Source: Actinomycetes bacterium | Lineage (GTDB): Bacteria; Actinomycetota; Actinomycetes; Mycobacteriales; Mycobacteriaceae | Reading direction: 5' to 3' | Length of the DNA: 64,000 bases | NCBI GenBank assembly: GCA_022601275.1 | Contig: JAHZIT010000104.1 | Location: forward strand, 1-64,000 | Part shown: piece by piece, positions 35,591-46,956 of the stretch | Position numbering within the stretch: position 1 is the first letter of the stretch | Layout of the letters: each line of letters begins with the position of its first letter | Position numbers and translations under genes: made by a program | Notes under the pieces: generated by a model | What the model was told of the DNA's origin: nothing | What the model saw: the letters and a program-made list of their open reading frames with translations, nothing else | Database searches by the model: none

Positions 35591-35644
35591 AAATTGCAAT
35601 GTCACTATTCGATAACGCCAAATGCAATTACATTGCTGTAATTT
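35591..35644. promoter_or_regulatory. AT-rich intergenic region with imperfect inverted repeat upstream of ripA
   Basis: AAATTGCAATGT (35591-35602) versus ACATTGCTGTAATTT (35630-35644; reverse complement AAATTACAGCAATGT); contains palindrome ATTGCAAT. Confidence 0.4.
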
Positions 35645-35788
35645 GTGACTAAAGTTTCGTTAGGGTCAGATGTGACGTACGGTACAAACAGTGCCCGGTG
35701 TTGCAGATGTTCTTAGTGTGACTTCTGAGCTGAGGCGCCCGAGAATATTCCGGCACGTTCGCGTGGAGCCTTAGGAGACTTGAGTCTG

Positions 35789-37222
35789 ATGAGCCGCACC
35801 CCTGTCGGCGCCTCCGCATCGCGGCTGTGCGCGGTGTCCCTGACGTTCGGCATGGTGCTCACCACCCCCGGCCTGGCCCAGGCGCAACCCGCCAACCCCG
35901 ACGGCCTGGCGGCGCTGGTGACCTCGGTGGCCAATGTCAACCAGCAATTGCAGGACCTTGGTGCCGCGATCCAGACCAAACAGGAGAGCGTCAACAAGGC
36001 GATCCTGGATGTGAAGAACGCGCGAGACGACGCCGCAGCAGCTCAATTGGAGGTCGAAGCCAGCGCGCAGCGGGTCAAGGACGCCAACACCGCCATTGCC
36101 GCCGCCCAGCAACGGTTCGACACGTTCGCCTCCGCGATGTACGTCAGCGGCCCTTCGAGTTCGTACTTCACGGCATCGGATCCCACCGACATACTCAACA
36201 CCGCTGCCACGGCTCAGACGCTGTCGATCAGTTCCCAGAAGGTGATGGCCAACCTTCAGCGCGCCCGCACCGAGCAGGTCAACAAGGAGTCCGCGGCCCG
36301 GCTGACAAAGCAGAAGGCCGATGAGGCCGTCGTGGCCGCCGAGACCAGTCAGCAGAACGCGGTGTCCGCTCTGGCCGACGCGCAGGAGACCTTCCAGCGG
36401 CAGCAGGTCGAGCTCGATCGTCTCGCCGCCGAGCGCTCGGCGGCCCAGGCGAAGCTCGACGAGGCCCGGAGCCTGGCCGCGACGACCGCCGGTCAGGCCC
36501 AGGCCCCCGCGGCTGCTCCGGTGCCCGGTCAGCCGGAAGCCGCGCCGATCGAGAAAGCCGCTGCGACAGACCCCCACGCAAACTGGGACATCGACCCCTC
36601 CACCGGCAACCGCGAAACCGCCTGGGACATGACGTTGCCCCAGATTCCGAGCGCATTCGTCAGCGGCGACCCAATCCAGATCATCAACGCCGTCGTGCTG
36701 ATCATGCAGACCTCGCTGGAGTGGACCGCGAACCTGGGCCGCAAGTTCATGCAGAGCCTCGGGTTGTTGCCCACCGAGACGGGTCTCACCAACGGCGGTG
36801 CGATACCGGCGGCGGCCGGCCCGCAGGCCACCGAGTTCGTCATCAAGCGCGGGATGGCGCAGATGGGTGTGCCCTACTCCTGGGGTGGCGGCAATGCCTC
36901 CGGGCCCAGCCGCGGCATCGATTCCGGCGCCGGCACAGTCGGATTCGATTGTTCAGGCCTGATGCTCTACATGTTCGCCGGTATCGGCATCAAGCTGGAC
37001 CACTACTCAGGGTCGCAATACAACGCCGGACGCAAGGTGCCGTCGTCGCAAATGCGCCGCGGCGACATGATCTTCTGGGGTCCCAACGGCAGCCAGCACG
37101 TCGCGATGTACCTCGGCAACGGTCAGATGCTCGAGGCGCCCTACACCGGCTCGGTGGTCAAGATCTCACCCGTGCGCACCAGTGGCATGACGCCGTTTGC
37201 CGTCCGCATGGTCGAGTGGTGA
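35789..37222 (+). CDS. ripA: Peptidoglycan endopeptidase RipA (NlpC/P60)
   Basis: Signal peptide, long coiled-coil N-domain, catalytic GVPYSWGGG...FDCSGLMLYMF...GDMIFWGPNGSQHVAMYLGNGQM. Confidence 0.95.
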   Translation: MSRTPVGASASRLCAVSLTFGMVLTTPGLAQAQPANPDGLAALVTSVANVNQQLQDLGAAIQTKQESVNKAILDVKNARDDAAAAQLEVEASAQRVKDANTAIAAAQQRFDTFASAMYVSGPSSSYFTASDPTDILNTAATAQTLSISSQKVMANLQRARTEQVNKESAARLTKQKADEAVVAAETSQQNAVSALADAQETFQRQQVELDRLAAERSAAQAKLDEARSLAATTAGQAQAPAAAPVPGQPEAAPIEKAAATDPHANWDIDPSTGNRETAWDMTLPQIPSAFVSGDPIQIINAVVLIMQTSLEWTANLGRKFMQSLGLLPTETGLTNGGAIPAAAGPQATEFVIKRGMAQMGVPYSWGGGNASGPSRGIDSGAGTVGFDCSGLMLYMFAGIGIKLDHYSGSQYNAGRKVPSSQMRRGDMIFWGPNGSQHVAMYLGNGQMLEAPYTGSVVKISPVRTSGMTPFAVRMVEW

Positions 37223-37902
37223 CCGCTCTGCGCCGCGCTGTCTTTGCTGTGGTCGCCGCGGGCTCGCTGTTGCTCGGGGCGGTGGCACCGGCGTCGGCGC
37301 AGCCGGCGGCCGCTCAGTGGGATCCGACCCTGCCCAAGATTCTCAGCGCGGGCGCGCCGGGCGATCCACTGTCCATCGCCAACGCATCGCTGGCCGCGAC
37401 GGCCCACGCCACCAAGATCACCATGGATCTCGGCCGAAAGTTTCTCAGCACCCTGGGCTTCGGCCCGCCCGCAGGTGTCACACCGGGCGTCGTGAGCGGC
37501 CCGGCGGCCATCGAGTACGTGATCCGCCGCGGTGGGTCGCAGATCGGCACTCCGTATTCATGGGGTGGCGGCAAGCCCAACGGCCCTAGCCGCGGCATCG
37601 ACTCAGGCGCCAATATCGTTGGGTACGACTGCTCGGGCTTCACGCAGTTCGCCTACGCCGGCGTCGGAGTGTTGATCCCGAAGTACTCCGGAGACCAGTA
37701 CGACACCGGGCGCAAGGTCCCCACGAGCCAGGCCAAGCGCGGGGATCTGCTGTTCTGGGGTCCCAATGGCAGCCAGCACGTCGCGATCTATCTGGGCGGC
37801 GGGAAGATGCTGGAGTCCTCCGGCAGCGCCGGCAAAGTCACCGTCAGTCCGGTGCGTTCGGCAGGTCTGCAGCCATATGTGGCGCGCGTTATCGAATCCT
37901 GA
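37219..37902 (+). CDS. ripB: Peptidoglycan endopeptidase RipB (NlpC/P60)
   Basis: GTG start overlapping ripA stop; signal peptide; GTPYSWGGG...YDCSGFTQFAYAG...GDLLFWGPNGSQHVAIYLGGGKM. Confidence 0.95.
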   Translation: MTALRRAVFAVVAAGSLLLGAVAPASAQPAAAQWDPTLPKILSAGAPGDPLSIANASLAATAHATKITMDLGRKFLSTLGFGPPAGVTPGVVSGPAAIEYVIRRGGSQIGTPYSWGGGKPNGPSRGIDSGANIVGYDCSGFTQFAYAGVGVLIPKYSGDQYDTGRKVPTSQAKRGDLLFWGPNGSQHVAIYLGGGKMLESSGSAGKVTVSPVRSAGLQPYVARVIES

Positions 37903-37927
37903 GCGCGCTCTGTGTAGAACCTGAACA

Positions 37928-37947
37928 GCACCGGTGAATGCCGGTGC
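37928..37947. other. Hairpin GCACCGG-TGAATG-CCGGTGC between ripB and moxR1
   Basis: Perfect 7-bp stem, 6-nt loop, 26 bp after the ripB stop; no U-tract. Confidence 0.45.
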
Positions 37948-38076
37948 GCGGCGCGGCACACCCCGGGCAACGTCGACGGATTTCCAAGCAACTGGAATAG
38001 TTGACGGCGAGCGCGCGGCCAGAACCGGCCCGCACCGTACGGACCAGCATGCATTGGGCATGTGGAAGGAACATCG

Positions 38077-39234
38077 ATGACCTCACCGAGTGGGCCGCCG
38101 CAGGGCGCTGGAGGACAACCCGGGCAGGCACCGGGCTACGCTGCCGGTGCTCACGCTGCTCCAAGCGCCGCGCCATCGGGTTCCGCGCAGTCCAACGGCA
38201 GCCTGCAGCAGGAGGTGCACGCCCTGGAACGGGCCATCTTCGAGGTCAAACGGATCATCGTCGGTCAGGATCTGCTCGTCGAGCGGATGTTGGTCGGCCT
38301 GCTGTCCAAGGGGCACGTCCTGCTCGAGGGCGTTCCCGGTGTCGCCAAGACGCTGGCTGTGGAGACCTTCGCCAAGGTGGTCGGTGGAACGTTCGCCCGC
38401 ATTCAGTTCACCCCGGACCTGGTGCCCACCGACATCGTCGGCACCCGCATCTACCGGGTGGGCAAGGAGGAGTTCGACATCGAACTCGGCCCGGTGGTGG
38501 TCAACTTCCTGCTCGCCGACGAGATCAACCGTGCGCCCGCCAAGGTGCAGTCCGCACTGCTCGAGGTGATGGCCGAGCGCAAGATCTCCATCGGCGGGAA
38601 GACCTTCTCGTTGCCCAGTCCGTTCCTGGTGATGGCGACTCAGAACCCCATCGAGCAGGAGGGCGTCTATCAGCTGCCGGAGGCCCAGCGTGACCGCTTC
38701 CTGTTCAAGCTCAATGTCGACTACCCCACGCCCGAGGAAGAACGCGAAATCATCTACCGGATGGGCGTGAAGCCGCCGGAGGCCAAAGCGATCCTCACCA
38801 CCCAGGATCTGCTGCGTCTGCAGGATGTCGCTGCGAACACGTTCGTCCACCACGCACTGGTCGACTACGTCGTGCGCATTGTGACCGCCACCCGCGAGCC
38901 CGAGAAGTTCGGGATGCCCGACGCCAAGGCCTGGATCGCCTACGGTGCCTCTCCACGTGCGTCGCTGGGCATAATCGCCGCGTCCCGCGCGCTGGCTCTG
39001 GTGCGCGGTCGCGACTATGTGATCCCCCAGGACGTCGTCGAGGTGATCCCCGACGTGCTGCGTCACCGCCTCGTATTGACCTATGACGCGCTCGCCGACG
39101 ATATCTCCAGCGAGACGGTGGTCAACCGCATTCTTCAGACGGTCGCGTTGCCCCAGGTGAACGCCATTCCCCAGCAAGGCCATTCGGTTCCGCCCGTCGT
39201 CCCGGCCGCTGCGGCCGCGGCCGGCGGCCGCTGA
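38077..39234 (+). CDS. moxR1: MoxR-family AAA+ ATPase
   Basis: LLEGVPGVAKTLAVETFAKVVGGTFARIQFTPDLVPTDIVGTRIY, ADEINRAPAKVQSALLEVMAER. Confidence 0.95.
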   Translation: MTSPSGPPQGAGGQPGQAPGYAAGAHAAPSAAPSGSAQSNGSLQQEVHALERAIFEVKRIIVGQDLLVERMLVGLLSKGHVLLEGVPGVAKTLAVETFAKVVGGTFARIQFTPDLVPTDIVGTRIYRVGKEEFDIELGPVVVNFLLADEINRAPAKVQSALLEVMAERKISIGGKTFSLPSPFLVMATQNPIEQEGVYQLPEAQRDRFLFKLNVDYPTPEEEREIIYRMGVKPPEAKAILTTQDLLRLQDVAANTFVHHALVDYVVRIVTATREPEKFGMPDAKAWIAYGASPRASLGIIAASRALALVRGRDYVIPQDVVEVIPDVLRHRLVLTYDALADDISSETVVNRILQTVALPQVNAIPQQGHSVPPVVPAAAAAAGGR

Positions 39235-39255
39235 CCGGAGTAAGCGGCTCATTAA

Positions 39256-40227
39256 GTGACTTCACCCTCAGGTCCAACGGGCGCCAAAGTGCCCCGCCCC
39301 ACGATCGATCCGCCGTCGATGAAGCGTGGGGAGATTCGTGACCCGGCGCTGACGGCGGCGCTGCGCAAGCTCGAATTGACGGTCCGGCGCAAGCTCGACG
39401 GCGTGCTGCATGGAGATCACCTCGGGTTGCTGCCGGGCCCGGGATCCGAACCGGGGGAGTCGCGGGTCTACCAGCCCGGCGACGACGTGCGCCGGATGGA
39501 CTGGTCGGTGACCGCCCGCACGACCCATCCCCACGTGCGGCAGATGATTGCCGACCGGGAGTTGGAGACCTGGCTGGTGGTCGACATGTCGGCCAGTCTC
39601 GACTTCGGCACGTCGGGATGTGAGAAGCGTGATCTCGCGGTGGCCGCCGCGGCGGCGATCGCGTTCCTCAACAGCGGTGGCGGTAACCGGATCGGTGCAA
39701 TCATCTCCAACGGCGATACCACCCGTCGGGTGCCCGCGCTGTCGGGCCGGACCCATGAACAGGAATTGCTCCGTGCCATCGCCACCACCCCGCGGGCTCC
39801 GGTGGGAGTCCGCGGCGACCTCGCCGCGGCGATCGATGCGCTGCGCCGGCCGGAGCGGCGACGTGGCATGGCGGTGATCATCAGCGACTTCCTGGGGCCG
39901 ATCAACTGGATGCGCCCATTGCGGGCCATCGCGGGCCGGCATGAAGTGCTCGGCATCGAAATCCTCGATCCCCGAGACGTCGAGTTGCCCGCGGTCGGCG
40001 ATGTCATCCTGCAGGACACCGAGACCGGACGCACTCGTGAATTCACCATCGACGAGCAACTGCGGGCCGACTTCGAGAAGGCCGCCGCCGGGCATCGGGC
40101 CGAGGTGGCGCGCACGCTGCGCCGCTGCGATGCCCCGCTGATGAGTTTGCGCACGGATCGAGACTGGATCGCCGACGTGGTCCGGTTCGTCGCGGGCCGG
40201 CGCCGTGGCGCCCTGGCTGGCCGGTGA
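39256..40227 (+). CDS. DUF58 domain protein
   Basis: GPGSEPGESRVYQPGDDVRRMDWSVTARTTHPHVRQ, WLVVDMSASLDFGT. Confidence 0.92.
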   Translation: MTSPSGPTGAKVPRPTIDPPSMKRGEIRDPALTAALRKLELTVRRKLDGVLHGDHLGLLPGPGSEPGESRVYQPGDDVRRMDWSVTARTTHPHVRQMIADRELETWLVVDMSASLDFGTSGCEKRDLAVAAAAAIAFLNSGGGNRIGAIISNGDTTRRVPALSGRTHEQELLRAIATTPRAPVGVRGDLAAAIDALRRPERRRGMAVIISDFLGPINWMRPLRAIAGRHEVLGIEILDPRDVELPAVGDVILQDTETGRTREFTIDEQLRADFEKAAAGHRAEVARTLRRCDAPLMSLRTDRDWIADVVRFVAGRRRGALAGR

Positions 40228-40245
40228 TTGCATGACGGTGATCGC

Positions 40246-41253
40246 ATGACATTGCCACTGCTCGGACCGATATCGCTGTCGGGCTTCAAGAACCCCTGGT
40301 TGTTCCTGTTGCTGATGGTCGTGCTCGGGCTGGTCGGGCTCTACGTCGTCGTGCAGTTGGCCCGTCACAAGCGGGTTCTGCGCTTTGCGAACATGGAGTT
40401 GCTCGAAAGCGTGGCCCCGGCCCGACCCAGCCGTTGGCGCCACCTTCCGGCTACCTTGCTGATTCTGTCGATGGTGATGTTCACCATTGCGATGGCAGGT
40501 CCCACGAACGACGTCCGCATTCCTCGTAACCGTGCCGTGGTGATGCTGGTGATGGACGTGTCGCAGTCGATGCGAGCCACAGATGTCGAGCCGAACCGCC
40601 TGGCGGCCGCCCAGGAGGCGGCCAAGCAGTTCGCAGATCAGCTGACGGCCGGCATCAATCTTGGCCTGATCGCCTACGCCGGCACCGCCACCGTCCTGGT
40701 CTCTCCGACCACGAACCGGGAGGCGACCAAGAATGCGATCGACAAGCTGCAACTGGCCGACCGCACGGCAACCGGCGAGGGCATCTTCACCGCGCTGCAG
40801 GCAGTCGCCACGGTGGGAGCGGTTATCGGCGGAGGCGATGAGCCACCGCCGGCGCGCATCGTGCTGATGTCTGACGGCAAGGAAACCGTCCCGTCGAATC
40901 CGGACAACCCCAAGGGCGCGTTCACTGCCGCGCGCACCGCTAAAGACCAGGGTGTACCCATCTCGACGGTGTCGTTCGGAACGCCTTACGGCTATGTCGA
41001 GATCAACGAGCAGCGGCAACCGGTCCCGGTGGACGACGAGATGCTCAAGAAGATCGCGGAGCTCTCGGGGGGCGACGCGTTCACCGCCTCCAGCCTGGCC
41101 CAGCTCAAGGACGTGTTCACCAACCTCCAGGAGCAGATCGGTTACGAGACCATCAAGGGTGATGCCAGTGTGGGCTGGCTACGGCTCGGCGCGCTGGTGC
41201 TCGCCGCCGCGGCGCTGGGCGCCCTGCTGATCAACCGTCGTCTGCCCAACTGA
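40246..41253 (+). CDS. VWA-domain (BatA-like) membrane protein
   Basis: [34 protein letters not shown] segments at both ends. Confidence 0.92.
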   Translation: MTLPLLGPISLSGFKNPWLFLLLMVVLGLVGLYVVVQLARHKRVLRFANMELLESVAPARPSRWRHLPATLLILSMVMFTIAMAGPTNDVRIPRNRAVVMLVMDVSQSMRATDVEPNRLAAAQEAAKQFADQLTAGINLGLIAYAGTATVLVSPTTNREATKNAIDKLQLADRTATGEGIFTALQAVATVGAVIGGGDEPPPARIVLMSDGKETVPSNPDNPKGAFTAARTAKDQGVPISTVSFGTPYGYVEINEQRQPVPVDDEMLKKIAELSGGDAFTASSLAQLKDVFTNLQEQIGYETIKGDASVGWLRLGALVLAAAALGALLINRRLPN

Positions 41254-41289
41254 GCACGCACGAGGGCGATTTCAGACTCGACCAGGTGA

Positions 41290-42075
<786 letters not shown>

Positions 42076-42100
42076 AGAAGAAGAGATAAGGACTTTCACT

Positions 42101-42907
42101 GTGACGTTTCTTCAAGGCAAGCGGATCCTCGTCACGGGGATCATCACGGACTCGTCGATCGCATTCCACATCGCCAAGGTCGCTCAAGAGGCCGGTGCCG
42201 AACTGGTTCTCACCGGATTCGACCGGATGAAACTGATCCAGCGAATCGCCGACCGACTCCCGAATTCGGCTCCCTTGTTGGAGCTGGACGTGCAGAACGA
42301 GGAGCACCTGGGTTCGCTCGCTGACCGAATCGGCGAGGTGATCGGCGCGGGTAACAAGCTCGACGGTGTGGTGCATTCGATCGGGTTCATGCCGCAGACC
42401 GGAATGGGCGTGAACCCGTTCTTCGACGCGCCCTACGAGGATGTCGCCAAGGGCATTCACATCTCCGCGTTCTCTTACGCATCGCTGGCCAAAGCGGTTC
42501 TGCCCGTGATGAACTCCGGTGGCGGCATCGTTGGCATGGACTTTGATCCCACTCGCGCGATGCCGGCCTACAACTGGATGACCGTCGCCAAGAGCGCCCT
42601 GGAATCGGTCAACCGATTCGTGGCCCGGGAGGCCGGCAAGGTGGGCGTGCGGTCGAATCTCGTCGCCGCGGGACCGATCCGGACACTGGCCATGAGCGCG
42701 ATCGTCGGCGGCGCACTGGGCGACGATGCCGGAGCGCAGATCCAATTGCTGGAAGAGGGCTGGGATCAGCGCGCACCGCTGGGCTGGAACATGAAGGATC
42801 CGACTCCGGTAGCCAAGACAGTGTGTGCGCTGCTGTCGGACTGGCTTCCGGCCACAACGGGCACCGTCATCTACGCCGACGGCGGGGCGAGCACCCAACT
42901 CCTGTGA
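42101..42907 (+). CDS. inhA: Enoyl-ACP reductase InhA
   Basis: [87 protein letters not shown]. Confidence 0.98.
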   Translation: MTFLQGKRILVTGIITDSSIAFHIAKVAQEAGAELVLTGFDRMKLIQRIADRLPNSAPLLELDVQNEEHLGSLADRIGEVIGAGNKLDGVVHSIGFMPQTGMGVNPFFDAPYEDVAKGIHISAFSYASLAKAVLPVMNSGGGIVGMDFDPTRAMPAYNWMTVAKSALESVNRFVAREAGKVGVRSNLVAAGPIRTLAMSAIVGGALGDDAGAQIQLLEEGWDQRAPLGWNMKDPTPVAKTVCALLSDWLPATTGTVIYADGGASTQLL

Positions 42908-43947
42908 CGAACCCCCTGGGCACCGACGGCCCTGACGCGCTACTACTGCTTTCGTTCGGCGGTCCCGAGGGCCCCGAGCAGGTCATGCCCTTCCTCGAGA
43001 ACGTCACTCGGGGGCGGGGAATCCCCGCCGAGCGTCTGGCGGCTGTCGCGGAGCACTACCTGCATTTCGGCGGCGTGTCGCCGATCAACGGCATAAACCG
43101 CGATCTGATGGGGGCGATTGAGGCGGAGCTGGCAGGACGGGGCATGGAAATGCCCGTCTACTTCGGCAACCGCAACTGGAAACCCTTTATCGAGGATGCC
43201 GTCGCGCAGATGCGGGACGACGGCGTTCGGCGCGCGGCCGTATTCTCCACGTCCGCGTGGGGCGGCTACTCCGGCTGCACCCAGTACCAGGAGGACATCG
43301 CGCGCGGCCGGGCGTCTGCCGGTCCCGAAGCGCCCGAGCTGACCAAACTGAGGCAGTACTTCGATCACCCGCTGCTGGTGGAGATGTTCGCCGACGCTAT
43401 CCGGGAAGCGGCCGCGACACTGCCCGAGTCGGTGCGTAGCGGTGCCCGGCTGGTGTTCACCGCCCATTCGATCCCGTTGCGCGCCGCCTCGCGCTGCGGG
43501 CCTGATCTCTACGAACGCCAGGTGGGATATACCTCCGCCCTGGTGGCTGCCGCAGCGGGATACCGCGAGTACGACCAGGTGTGGCAATCGCGGTCCGGTC
43601 CGCCGCAGGTGCCGTGGCTGGAGCCCGATGTCGGCGATCATCTGAATGTGCTGGCTCGCGCCGGTACCGAAGCGGTGATTGTCTGCCCGGTGGGTTTCGT
43701 CGCCGACCACATCGAGGTGGTATGGGATCTCGACCATGAGCTGGCTCAGCAAGCCGCCGATGCGGGGATCGCGTTCGCGCGGGCCACGACGCCCAACGCT
43801 CAGCCCCGCTTCGCACAGCTGGTCGTCGGCCTGATCGACGAGTTGCGCCTGAACCTGCCGGCCGCCAGGGCGGGGGGAGACGACGCGGTGCCCGGGTATG
43901 GCTGCAGCGTCAACGGGGCGCTGTGCACCCCGGATTGTTCGGGCTGA
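42904..43947 (+). CDS. hemH: Ferrochelatase (coproporphyrin-type) HemH
   Basis: [56 protein letters not shown] start overlaps inhA stop. Confidence 0.95.
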   Translation: MTNPLGTDGPDALLLLSFGGPEGPEQVMPFLENVTRGRGIPAERLAAVAEHYLHFGGVSPINGINRDLMGAIEAELAGRGMEMPVYFGNRNWKPFIEDAVAQMRDDGVRRAAVFSTSAWGGYSGCTQYQEDIARGRASAGPEAPELTKLRQYFDHPLLVEMFADAIREAAATLPESVRSGARLVFTAHSIPLRAASRCGPDLYERQVGYTSALVAAAAGYREYDQVWQSRSGPPQVPWLEPDVGDHLNVLARAGTEAVIVCPVGFVADHIEVVWDLDHELAQQAADAGIAFARATTPNAQPRFAQLVVGLIDELRLNLPAARAGGDDAVPGYGCSVNGALCTPDCSG

Positions 43948-43950
43948 ACG

Positions 43951-44808
43951 CTAACCGCGCCATGCCGACTGAAGGATGGAACTGACCGCGGCCAACCGCG
44001 CCGAGCGGACCACCGAGGTCAACGGGCGCAGTGCATCGCTGGCAAGTTGAACCTCCGAGGAGCTCTGCAGACCACTTGGGATGAGCCCGGAACTCACGGT
44101 GATGATGGCATCGACGTGCGCTGCGTTCTCCAGGACCCGCGCCGCCCTGGTGGGGGCGTGGTCGGGAATTCGGTGCGCCTGGGTGGACTCGAGTACCTGC
44201 TCGACCATCCTGCGCGGGTCGGCGAGTTCGCCTCCGGGGGCGCCTGCGCGCAGTGCCCCGAGTGCGTCCGCCGCGGCGCGCACCGCGCTGCGCAGCGTGT
44301 ACTCCGCCTCGCCAAGATCGACATGCTCAGCTGCCGGCACAGCGGAAAGTGAGTACACCGTCCACGACAATGAAGACAACTCGGGTCCGCACTCGAACCC
44401 GCCCCCAATCTCGGCGGAGTCCTCGTACTCGAGATCGGGCACGAGTCCGACGGCGGAATCCGGCCGTCCGACGATGATCGCCTCCCCGGCAGCGATCGCG
44501 TCTCGACCGAACTGTGTGCCCGGCGGCAGCCCCCGGACGTCGCCGGGGATCGGAAGTGCCAGGGCAATCGTGGGCGAAGATCCGGCCGGCCCAGCCGCGG
44601 TGCGCATCGTCTGCAACAGCGAGACTGCGCCGGCGTCGTCCAGATCCGGCCACGGCAGTCCGGTTCGCTCTGCTGCGACCGAGTCATAGGCGGTAACGGA
44701 ATACGTTGGGGCCCAAAGAGACAGCGCATCCAGGACGTCATCAGGTGCGGCGGCGCCGGCGAGCCAGGCGTTGGCCCATATCGACAACGAAACGCTGGGG
44801 CACCACAT
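43951..44808 (-). CDS. Conserved hypothetical protein (Rv1486c-like)
   Basis: 285-aa ORF between hemH and nfeD; no catalytic motif recognised. Confidence 0.72.
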   Translation of the reverse strand: MWCPSVSLSIWANAWLAGAAAPDDVLDALSLWAPTYSVTAYDSVAAERTGLPWPDLDDAGAVSLLQTMRTAAGPAGSSPTIALALPIPGDVRGLPPGTQFGRDAIAAGEAIIVGRPDSAVGLVPDLEYEDSAEIGGGFECGPELSSLSWTVYSLSAVPAAEHVDLGEAEYTLRSAVRAAADALGALRAGAPGGELADPRRMVEQVLESTQAHRIPDHAPTRAARVLENAAHVDAIITVSSGLIPSGLQSSSEVQLASDALRPLTSVVRSARLAAVSSILQSAWRG

Positions 44809-44880
44809 GATGCTGGCAGTGTAGTTGTTGGCTCTCGTTCTTACCTGCCGGTCCAGTCGGCCGCGCGCTAGGCTCGGGTT

Positions 44881-45315
44881 ATGCCCCTTCCGCTGATCTG
44901 GTTGATCGCAGCTCTTGCCCTCGCCGGGGCAGAGGCGCTCACCGGTGATTTGTTCCTGCTCATGCTCAGCGGCGGGGCGCTGGCCGCGGCTGGGTCCAGC
45001 TGGCTGCTCGACGCGCCGATCTGGGTCGACGGTCTGGTGTTCCTGCTGGTCTCGGTGCTGCTACTGGTAGGGGTACGCCCGGCGGTGCGGCGGCGGATGC
45101 AGTCCGGCAAGGGTCTGCTGGATCCGGCCAAGGCGCTCGAGGGCAGAAGCGCGCTGGTCCTCGATCGGGTCGCGCGCCATGAAGGGCAGGTCAAGCTCGA
45201 AGGCGAGGTCTGGACGGCCAGGCCCTACTACGAGCACGATGTTTACGAACCCGGCGATCAGGTGACCGTGGTGCACATCGACGGTGCCACCGCCGTCGTC
45301 GGCAAGGTCATGTAG
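44881..45315 (+). CDS. NfeD-like membrane protein
   Basis: N-terminal TM segments plus OB-fold-like [56 protein letters not shown]. Confidence 0.9.
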   Translation: MPLPLIWLIAALALAGAEALTGDLFLLMLSGGALAAAGSSWLLDAPIWVDGLVFLLVSVLLLVGVRPAVRRRMQSGKGLLDPAKALEGRSALVLDRVARHEGQVKLEGEVWTARPYYEHDVYEPGDQVTVVHIDGATAVVGKVM

Positions 45316-45373
45316 GCCCACAGCGGAATCAAGTTCGTCTGGAGAACCCGGGCGACAACGGAAGGAGCTGGTC

Positions 45374-46594
45374 ATGGATGGTGCTGTTGCGGGTTTGGTC
45401 CTGCTGGCCGCGTTGGTGCTGTTCGCCGTCATCGTGGTGGCCAAGTCGGTCGCCCTGGTGCCTCAGGCCGAGGCAGCGGTGATCGAGCGCCTGGGGCGCT
45501 ACAGCAAGACGGTGTCTGGGCAGCTGACGTTGCTACTGCCGTTCATCGACAAGATCCGGGCCCGGGTGGACCTCCGTGAGCGGGTGGTGTCGTTTCCTCC
45601 CCAGCCGGTGATCACCGAAGACAATCTCACCGTGAATATCGACACCGTCGTCTACTTCCAGGTGACCGAGCCGCGCGCGGCGGTCTATCAAATCAGCAAC
45701 TACATCGTCGGTGTCGAGCAGCTGACCACCACCACGCTGCGCAACGTGGTGGGTGGCATGACCCTTGAGCAGACCCTGACCTCCCGTGACTCGATCAACG
45801 GCCAGTTGCGCGGTGTGCTCGACGACGCAACCGGGCGATGGGGCCTGCGGGTGGCGCGCGTCGAGTTGCGCAGCATCGATCCGCCGCCGTCGATTCAGGA
45901 CTCGATGGAGAAGCAGATGCGGGCCGACCGGGAGAAGCGTGCGATGATCCTGACCGCCGAGGGGCATCGCGAGGCGTCGATCAAGCAGGCAGAAGGCCAG
46001 AAGCAGTCTCAGATCCTGGCGGCCGAAGGCGCCAAGCAGGCCGCCATTCTCGCCGCCGAGGCCGAGCGGCAGTCCCGCATGCTGCGCGCTCAGGGCGAAC
46101 GGGCCGCCTCCTACCTGAAGGCCCAGGGTGAGGCCAAGGCGATCGAGAAGACGTTTGCCGCTATCAAGGCGGGTCGCCCGACCCCGGAGATGCTGGCCTA
46201 CCAGTACCTGCAGACGTTGCCGGAGATGGCCAAGGGCGAGGCGAACAAGGTCTGGCTGGTGCCCAGCGATTTCGGTGGTGCATTGCAGGGCTTCGCCAAG
46301 ATGCTGGGTGCGCCGGGCGAAGACGGGGTGTTTCGGTACACGCCGTCGCCGGTGGATGAGAACCTGCCCAAGCCTGAGGATGACTCCGCCGAGGTTGCCG
46401 AGTGGTTCAACACTCAAACCGACCCGGCAATCGCCCAGGCCGTCGCCCAGGCGGTGGCCGAGGCACGCACCCCGGTCGCGGGGACTCTCGATGGGCCGCG
46501 ACAGTATCCGCCGCTCTCGGAGCAGGCGCAGCCGCCTGCGGCCAAATACCCCCAGGCGCAATCTCCGGCACCGCGTCACGGCGCCTCAGACTGA
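45374..46594 (+). CDS. SPFH/stomatin-like protein
   Basis: VPQAEAAVIERLGRYSKTVSGQLTLLLPFIDKIRARVDLRERV, EKQMRADREKRAMILTAEGHREASIKQAEGQKQSQILAAEG. Confidence 0.94.
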   Translation: MDGAVAGLVLLAALVLFAVIVVAKSVALVPQAEAAVIERLGRYSKTVSGQLTLLLPFIDKIRARVDLRERVVSFPPQPVITEDNLTVNIDTVVYFQVTEPRAAVYQISNYIVGVEQLTTTTLRNVVGGMTLEQTLTSRDSINGQLRGVLDDATGRWGLRVARVELRSIDPPPSIQDSMEKQMRADREKRAMILTAEGHREASIKQAEGQKQSQILAAEGAKQAAILAAEAERQSRMLRAQGERAASYLKAQGEAKAIEKTFAAIKAGRPTPEMLAYQYLQTLPEMAKGEANKVWLVPSDFGGALQGFAKMLGAPGEDGVFRYTPSPVDENLPKPEDDSAEVAEWFNTQTDPAIAQAVAQAVAEARTPVAGTLDGPRQYPPLSEQAQPPAAKYPQAQSPAPRHGASD

Positions 46595-46956
46595 TGGGCG
46601 CGCTGACCGACAAGAGGACCTACGCGCTGCTGGCCGCGCTTCAGGCCGGCGACGCGGTCGCCTGTGCGATTCCACTGGCGCCCATCGCCAAGACGCTTGA
46701 TGACGTGGGCCTCGATCCACGGCTGCGACCGGTGCTGCCCATGGTCAAGGCCGCGTCTGCGGTCGGACTGGCATCGGTGTACCGATTCCCGGCATTGGCC
46801 CGGCTTACCACCTTCATGTTGACGATCTACTTCGTGTTGGCCGTCGCGTTCCATGTCAGGGTGAGGGACTGGAGCCCGAGCCTGGTGTCGGCAGCGTCGT
46901 TGCTCGCGCTGTTCGGGGCGATGACGGCGAAGGGGCCTGCAGTCAACGGGCGCTGA
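46594..46956 (+). CDS. DoxX-like small membrane protein
   Basis: MGALTDKRTYALLAALQAGDAVACAIPLAPIAKTLDDVGLDPRLRPVLPMVKAASAVGLASV..; start overlaps SPFH stop. Confidence 0.7.
   Translation: MGALTDKRTYALLAALQAGDAVACAIPLAPIAKTLDDVGLDPRLRPVLPMVKAASAVGLASVYRFPALARLTTFMLTIYFVLAVAFHVRVRDWSPSLVSAASLLALFGAMTAKGPAVNGR

Noticed and set aside
39268-41019. 583-aa minus-strand ORF opposite DUF58 and VWA genes
   Set aside because: Antisense shadow of conserved genes; no recognisable domain.
42101-42907. Possible isoniazid-resistance change in InhA
   Set aside because: The segment equivalent to the well-known Ser94 position (GVVHSIGF) reads as wild type; nothing unusual seen.
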